The position numbers and the translations under genes were made by a program. A DNA stretch of 17,666 nt from Planctomycetota bacterium (GTDB taxonomy: Bacteria > Planctomycetota > Planctomycetia > Pirellulales > Pirellulaceae): contig JAJDEH010000013.1 in assembly GCA_029259935.1 (NCBI GenBank), forward strand, positions 1-17,666, in the 5' to 3' direction. Each line of letters begins with the position of its first letter. Within the stretch, counting starts at the first letter, position 1. The notes beneath the pieces were generated by a model. That model did not search any database and was not told the origin of the DNA. It worked only from the letters and a program-made list of their open reading frames with translations. Below are positions 12,872 through 17,666 of the stretch, piece by piece.

Positions 12872-15758
12872 GATACGCATGTCACACCAACGCTTCTCAC
12901 CCCTGCTTTTGGCTGTTGTCCTCACCCACGCGCTGGCCGGCCAGGCGGCTGAACCGAGCCCAGAACAACTACAGTTTTTCGAATCCAAGATCCGGCCCGT
13001 GCTAGTCGAACACTGTTACAAGTGCCATTCGGCGGGGGCCAAGAACGTCCAAGCCAACCTGTGGTTGGATACCCGCGCGGCGACTCGCAAGGGAGGCGAT
13101 AGCGGCCCGGCGGTGGTTCCTGGAAAAGCGGGCGAAAGCGTGTTGTTGTCGGCCTTGCGGTACGAAGACTATGAAATGCCGCCCACGGGAAAGCTGCCCG
13201 CCAGCGTCATTGCCGATTTTGAAAGGTGGATCAAGATGGGCGCGCCCGATCCTCGCGCGGGCAAGCAGGTCGCCAAGAGGCAAATTGACTTTGACAAGGC
13301 GCGCCAGTTTTGGTCGCTTCAGCCGATCAAGAAGCCAGAGCTTCCAACCGTCGCCGACCGCGATTGGGCTTGGACCGGCATCGATCGGTTTATTCTGGCT
13401 CGTCTGGAAGCCGCGAAGATCGATCCGACGAATGTGGCCGATCTGCCGACGTTGGTCCGCCGGGTCTATTTTGACTTGATCGGAATGCCACCCAGCCCGG
13501 AACAGATTGACGAGTTTCTGCGGCAGGCGGCGGACGACCGGCCGGCGGCAATTCGCGCTCTCGTCGATCGCCTGCTGGAATCAAAACACTTTGGCGAACG
13601 GTGGGGGCGCCATTGGCTGGACGTCGCCAGGTTCGCGGAATCAAGCGGCGGCGGACGCACGGTTATCTTTGCCAATGCTTGGCGCTATCGCGACTATGTC
13701 ATTGCGTCTTTTAACGACGACAAACCATTCGACCACTTCGTTCGCGAACAGATCGCCGGCGACTTGCTTCCGTACGACACCGACGCGCAGCGAGCAAGCC
13801 AGCTTACCGGAGTCGGTTTCCTCGTGCTGGGTCCGACGAACTACGAGCTGCAGGATAAGGAACTGCTGCGGATGGAAGTTGTCGACGAGCAAATCGACAC
13901 GCTCGGCCGGACCTTCCTGGGAATGACAATTGGATGCGCGCGTTGCCACGACCATAAGTTCGATCCGATTCCAGCAACCGATTATTATGCCTTGGCCGGC
14001 ATTCTACGGAGCACCAAAACTCTCACGCCGGGCAACGTCTCGGGATTCGTGCAGCAAGGGTTGCCGATCTCGGGCGACCGGGCGCGAGTTGTCGCCGCGC
14101 ACGACGCCGCGGTCAAGAAAGTTACCGACCAAATCAAGAACGCGAAAGATGAATTGGCGAAGGTGTCCGGTAAGCTGCCTGCGGGCGGCGCGAACAGTGT
14201 CGCCAATTTGGAGGGTATTGTCGTCGACGACTTGCGCGCCCAAGTGAAGGGCCAGTGGACGAAGTCGACCCATAACCAACAATACGTCGGCGAGGGCTAC
14301 TTGCACGACGAGAATAAAAGCAAAGGAGAAAAGTCGGTTTCGTTCACGATCCAATTGCCTGCCAGCGGCCGGTATGAGGTGCGTTTGGCTTATACGCATT
14401 CCGGGAATCGTGCGACGAACACGCCGGTCACGCTGCAACACGCCGGCGGCGAAGAGGTTGTTCACCTTAACCAGCGCCAGCGGCCGCCGATCGATGGCAG
14501 GTTGATTTCGCTAGGTGAATTCCAGTTCGATCACAACGCGACCGCGACAGTGACCGTATCGAACGACGATACGAACGGGTATGTCATCGCCGACGCCGTG
14601 CAGTTTCTTCCCGCCGATGAAGTGACCAAGGCAGCGATCAAGGGCGGCAAGCCGGCGGTTCCCGGCAATCTGGCCCAATTGCAGGCGCGGGCGGCCGAAC
14701 AACAGGCGCAAGTCAAAAAGCTGGAGAGCGAACTGAACGTCTTGAAGAAGCAAGCCCCGCCCGCCGCGCCGCAAGTCATGTCGGTGAAGGACGAGGAGGA
14801 AACGGGCGACTACTTCGTGTGCGTTCGAGGCAACGTTCACAAACTGGGAGCCCGCGTTCCACGCGGCTCGTTGACCGTGGTCGACACGTTGAAGTTTCCC
14901 GTCATTGGCGACGGGAAGAGCGGTCGGCTCGAATTGGCCCACTGGGTCGCCAGCGAAAAGAATCCGCTCACCGCTCGCGTGATTGTGAATCGAGTTTGGC
15001 ATCATTTGTTCGGCGTGGGACTGGTTCGCACGCCAGACAATTTTGGCACCACCGGTGAACTGCCGTCGCATCCGCGGTTGCTAGACTGGCTGGCCGCGCG
15101 GTTCGTCGAGGAAGGCTGGTCGATCAAGACGCTGATACGCGAGATCATGGCCTCTCACGTTTATCAACTGGATAGCGAGGCCGCGCCGGGCGACTCGTCA
15201 ACCGATCCCGAGAACCGGTTATTGGCCCGTCAAAATCGCAGGCGTTTGAACGCCGAAGCGATCCGCGATTCGATCTTGCTGTTAAGCGGTAATCTGGAAA
15301 CCGAGACCGGTGGCCCCGTGATGAAAGCCGGCACGAGAAGTTCGTTCGGCTACAAGTTCACCACGAATCGGCGCAGTGTCTATGTTCCCGTATTTCGGAA
15401 CACGTTGCTCGACGCGCTGGAGGTCTTCGATGTTGCCGATCCGAATCTGGTCATGGGCCGGCGGAACGTCAGCGCCGTGCCGACTCAAGCCTTGTTCATG
15501 ATGAATAGCCCCTTCGTTCACGACCAATCGCGCAGTGCCGCTGCCAGGGCGCTCAAGAATAAGGATCTCGCCTTGAAGGATCGCATTCAACGGGCTTATC
15601 GCGAAACTCTCGGCCGACTGCCAAACCCGGATGAGTTGGCCATCGCCGTGCAATATATTGACGATACGATGAGCTTGGATCAGTCGACGGAACTCGACGC
15701 CTGGTCCGGATTGTATCATGGCCTCTTTGCCAGCCTAGATTTTCGGTACTTGAAATGA
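12870..15758 (+). CDS. exported PSCyt1-PSCyt2(DUF1549)-golvesin-like-PSD1(DUF1553) protein
   Basis: The product has 962 residues from the ATG at 12870, with a Sec signal (about 1-27, ending GQAA). A PSCyt1 module carries CYKCH (C49, C52, H53) followed by the family's SGPAVVPGKAGESVLL and EMPPTGKL patterns. PSCyt2/DUF1549 spans about 169-401 (IDRFILARLE, RRVYFDLIGMPPSPEQID, CARCHDHKFDP with C356, C359, H360). About 453-583 is a beta-sandwich that matches the golvesin C-terminal-like domain (YVGEGYLHD, GRYEVRLAYT, NRATNTPVTL, GYVIADAVQFLP). A short coiled coil (about 590-630) leads into PSD1/DUF1553 (about 685-945, NRVWHHLFG, RRLNAEAIRDSIL, ALFMMNSPF). The two-haem-site layout is typical of Planctomycetota; function is unproven, with redox activity and a surface or glycan context inferred. 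Its stop overlaps the ATG of the Uma2 gene. Confidence 0.93.
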   Translation: MIRMSHQRFSPLLLAVVLTHALAGQAAEPSPEQLQFFESKIRPVLVEHCYKCHSAGAKNVQANLWLDTRAATRKGGDSGPAVVPGKAGESVLLSALRYEDYEMPPTGKLPASVIADFERWIKMGAPDPRAGKQVAKRQIDFDKARQFWSLQPIKKPELPTVADRDWAWTGIDRFILARLEAAKIDPTNVADLPTLVRRVYFDLIGMPPSPEQIDEFLRQAADDRPAAIRALVDRLLESKHFGERWGRHWLDVARFAESSGGGRTVIFANAWRYRDYVIASFNDDKPFDHFVREQIAGDLLPYDTDAQRASQLTGVGFLVLGPTNYELQDKELLRMEVVDEQIDTLGRTFLGMTIGCARCHDHKFDPIPATDYYALAGILRSTKTLTPGNVSGFVQQGLPISGDRARVVAAHDAAVKKVTDQIKNAKDELAKVSGKLPAGGANSVANLEGIVVDDLRAQVKGQWTKSTHNQQYVGEGYLHDENKSKGEKSVSFTIQLPASGRYEVRLAYTHSGNRATNTPVTLQHAGGEEVVHLNQRQRPPIDGRLISLGEFQFDHNATATVTVSNDDTNGYVIADAVQFLPADEVTKAAIKGGKPAVPGNLAQLQARAAEQQAQVKKLESELNVLKKQAPPAAPQVMSVKDEEETGDYFVCVRGNVHKLGARVPRGSLTVVDTLKFPVIGDGKSGRLELAHWVASEKNPLTARVIVNRVWHHLFGVGLVRTPDNFGTTGELPSHPRLLDWLAARFVEEGWSIKTLIREIMASHVYQLDSEAAPGDSSTDPENRLLARQNRRRLNAEAIRDSILLLSGNLETETGGPVMKAGTRSSFGYKFTTNRRSVYVPVFRNTLLDALEVFDVADPNLVMGRRNVSAVPTQALFMMNSPFVHDQSRSAAARALKNKDLALKDRIQRAYRETLGRLPNPDELAIAVQYIDDTMSLDQSTELDAWSGLYHGLFASLDFRYLK

Positions 15759-16480
15759 TCGTTCAGCCGAACCCATCCTCGATAACCTCATTTGAAGCTG
15801 GGGCGTCGTTCCTGTCGATTCCCACGCAGGCGATGACGTTGGCGGGTTTTCGGCGGTGGGCGCGGTCGGGCGAAGTTCCCCAGCACGCTCATTTGACCTT
15901 CGTCCAACAACAAATTCTGGTTGACATGACCAATGAAGGCCTGGATTGCCACGTCAAAGTGAAAACGGCCGTCGCGGCCGCCTTGTTTCCGCTGGTGCGG
16001 AAGATGGACCTGGGTGAGTTCTTCACCGACGGCGTCTTGATCACCAATGTAGCGGCGGGTGTTTCCAACAATCCCGACAGTTCGTTTGTCTCTTGGGCCA
16101 GCTACGACGGGGGCAGGGTGCGGCGGCTGTCTTCCACGGGTGACCAGGTGGCCAATGATGAAGAAGCTCATGAATTGGAAGGCAGCCCGGACTGGGTGCT
16201 GGAGATCGTGAGCCGAAATTCAGTGGTGAAGGATACGCGGCTGCTTCCTGCGGCGTACCATGCATCCAATATTCCGGAATTCTGGTTGATCGACGCGCGC
16301 GCCGAAGTGCCGCGATTCGATATCAACGTTCGCGGCGGGTCCGAATACCAGCTCGCCGAGCGGGTGGGAGCCTGGCAGAAATCGACTCTCTTTGATCGTT
16401 GGTTTCGACTCGTCAGGGAAACAACGAAGCGGGGATTTTTACAATTCGAGCTTCAAATAACAGAGCTACCTGAGGAATAG
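15755..16480 (+). CDS. Uma2 family (DUF820) endonuclease-like protein
   Basis: The product has 241 residues. The ATG overlaps the TGA of the DUF1549/DUF1553 gene (ATGA), implying translational coupling. The Uma2 signature is clear: NNPDSSF (D108), SPDWVLEIVSRNS (D146, E150), then K159, Y168 and IPEFWLIDAR (W177, D180). The family is a PD-(D/E)xK-fold group, much expanded in planctomycetes and cyanobacteria and mostly uncharacterised; a nuclease activity is assumed from fold only. No signal peptide is present, so it is cytoplasmic, unlike its exported neighbours. Most of the expected acidic residues are kept, so it need not be inactive. Why it sits inside an operon of exported cytochrome-like proteins is unclear. 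The DUF1501 gene starts 11 bp after its stop. Confidence 0.88.
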   Translation: MIVQPNPSSITSFEAGASFLSIPTQAMTLAGFRRWARSGEVPQHAHLTFVQQQILVDMTNEGLDCHVKVKTAVAAALFPLVRKMDLGEFFTDGVLITNVAAGVSNNPDSSFVSWASYDGGRVRRLSSTGDQVANDEEAHELEGSPDWVLEIVSRNSVVKDTRLLPAAYHASNIPEFWLIDARAEVPRFDINVRGGSEYQLAERVGAWQKSTLFDRWFRLVRETTKRGFLQFELQITELPEE

Positions 16481-16491
16481 GTGTGAAGACA

Positions 16492-17666
16492 ATGCAACCA
16501 AGATCAAGCAGTGCGGTTTCGCGACGTCAATTGCTTAAGAGCGCCGCTTGCGGTTTCGGCTCGCTGGCCTTGGCCGATTTGTGTGCCACCCAGGCATCCG
16601 CGGCGCGGCAGAGTCCGCTGGCCGAGAAACCGTCGCATTTTCAGCCGCGCGCCAAACGCATCATTTACATCTTCATGCAGGGCGGCCCGAGCCAAGTCGA
16701 TACGTTCGACCCCAAGCCGATGTTGCAGCGCGACGACGGCAAGAAGATCGAGTTTTACGTCGCGCGCACTCGTAAGACGACGGCCGAGCGCGTGTTTCGT
16801 TCGCCGTGGAAGTTCAAACAATATGGACAATCGGGCCGGTGGGTTTCCGAACTGTTTCCCGAAATGGCCAAGTGCGTGGACGACTTTTGCCTGGTTCGCA
16901 GCATGCACACCGAAGGCGTGGCTCACGGGCCGGCGACTTTATTCTTGCACACCGGCGCGACGAATTTGATTCGCCCGTCGGTCGGCGCCTGGGTGACGTA
17001 TGGGCTGGGAACCGAAAATCAAAACTTGCCCGGCTTCGTGACCATCAACCCGCCGGCCAGCAAGGGCGGACCGCGTAACTATGCCAACGCGTTTTTGCCA
17101 ACCGCTTATCAGGGAACGGCGATTGGCCGTGTGGGAACACCGCTGGCCGAAGCCAAGATTCGCCACATCACCAACGACCGGCTTGGCATGGACGTCCAAC
17201 GCCGCCGCTTTGAATTGATGCAAGCCATGAACCGCCAGCAGTTGGGCAAGCGGGCGGACGATGAACTGGAAGCGACGATCGACTCTTTCGAACTAGCGTT
17301 CCGCATGCAGATGAACGCGCCCGGCCTGATGGACCTTTCTGGTGAAACAGCCGACACGCTTTCCGGCTATGGAATTGGTGAAAAAGCGACCGACGACTTT
17401 GGCCGCCAGTGTCTGTTGGCGCGAAGATTCGCCGAGTCGGGAGTGCGGTATGTTCAAATCAACTATTCCGACAATGCCTCGACCCCGCGTTGGGATCAGC
17501 ACAGCAATCTCATGAAGCACGAAGAACACGCGCTGGCGACCGACAAGCCGGTGGCCGGTTTGCTGCAAGATCTCAAGCGGCGCGGATTGCTGGAAGACAC
17601 GCTGGTCTGGTGGGGGGGCGAATTCGGCCGTACGCCGTTCGCCCAAGGCCGCGACGGACGCGATCA
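16492..17666 (+). CDS. DUF1501 family protein with Tat-type signal (3' end outside window)
   Basis: The frame opens at the ATG at 16492 and is still open at the right edge, giving 391 complete codons; C-terminal residues are missing. The N-terminus SRRQLLKSAACGFGSLALA is a Tat-type twin-arginine signal. Family hallmarks are IYIFMQGGPSQVDTFDPKP near the start, a conserved MHTEGVAHGPAT segment, and WWGGEFGRTPFAQG near the edge, the usual sign of DUF1501. These proteins are related to the alkaline phosphatase/sulfatase superfamily and in planctomycetes are typically encoded beside DUF1549/DUF1553 proteins. Here one Uma2 gene separates them. A GAAG at 16485-16488 is only 3 nt from the ATG, so initiation is weak or coupled to the upstream gene, whose stop is 11 bp away. 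Confidence 0.93.
   Translation, partial: MQPRSSSAVSRRQLLKSAACGFGSLALADLCATQASAARQSPLAEKPSHFQPRAKRIIYIFMQGGPSQVDTFDPKPMLQRDDGKKIEFYVARTRKTTAERVFRSPWKFKQYGQSGRWVSELFPEMAKCVDDFCLVRSMHTEGVAHGPATLFLHTGATNLIRPSVGAWVTYGLGTENQNLPGFVTINPPASKGGPRNYANAFLPTAYQGTAIGRVGTPLAEAKIRHITNDRLGMDVQRRRFELMQAMNRQQLGKRADDELEATIDSFELAFRMQMNAPGLMDLSGETADTLSGYGIGEKATDDFGRQCLLARRFAESGVRYVQINYSDNASTPRWDQHSNLMKHEEHALATDKPVAGLLQDLKRRGLLEDTLVWWGGEFGRTPFAQGRDGRD

Noticed and set aside
1..17666. tRNA, rRNA, CRISPR array, insertion sequence or transposase
   Set aside because: Scanned by eye on both strands; no cloverleaf with a CCA-type end, no regularly spaced repeats, and no transposase-like protein was seen.

Overview
This window looks like a chromosomal segment of a planctomycete, probably of the Pirellulales type. 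The evidence is gene content: two sets of the planctomycete-enriched PSCyt/PSD/DUF families (DUF1587/1592/1588/1585 with DUF1552, and DUF1549/DUF1553 with DUF1501), a PA14-containing multihaem cytochrome, a Uma2-family gene, and moderately GC-rich DNA in which only some genes have clear Shine-Dalgarno sites. The assignment rests on recognising families by eye; no database search was run.

Layout. Positions 1-56 may hold the last codons of a gene entering from the left. Positions 57-1081 have no convincing gene but hold several palindromic structures (two adjacent hairpins at 277-314, a nested stem at 729-781, a 13-bp inverted repeat at 874-927) and an extended -10 promoter match at 979-987. 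A plus-strand operon follows: an exported DUF1592-type protein with two CxxCH motifs (1082-3397), coupled by an ATGA overlap to a Tat-type exported DUF1552 protein (3394-4731). Two minus-strand units come next. One is an exported beta-lactamase-fold serine hydrolase (4756-6417), preceded and overlapped by a 27-codon ORF with its own good ribosome binding site. The other is a two-gene cassette (6723-9779): a protein with several winged-helix-like segments, then a 724-residue P-loop ATPase with a long unassigned C-terminal extension. From about 9919 a second plus-strand run begins: a five-haem PA14 cytochrome (10033-12783), a PSCyt1-PSCyt2-PSD1 protein carrying an inserted golvesin-like domain (12870-15758), a Uma2-family nuclease-like protein (15755-16480), and a Tat-type exported DUF1501 protein running off the right edge (16492-17666).

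How the genes may work together. The two plus-strand runs look like parallel versions of one theme: an exported c-type-cytochrome-like protein with carbohydrate-binding-type beta domains, paired with an exported Tat-type DUF1552 or DUF1501 protein. Nine CxxCH sites are visible in total. Substrates and electron partners are not known to me. The ATPase/winged-helix pair sits between these runs on the opposite strand, has no obvious link to them, and is the best candidate for an undescribed system: a self-contained DNA-associated ATPase module whose C-terminal region might be a degenerate restriction-endonuclease-like fold. The Uma2 gene inside the cytochrome run, with a perfect ATGA coupling, is the other clear oddity.
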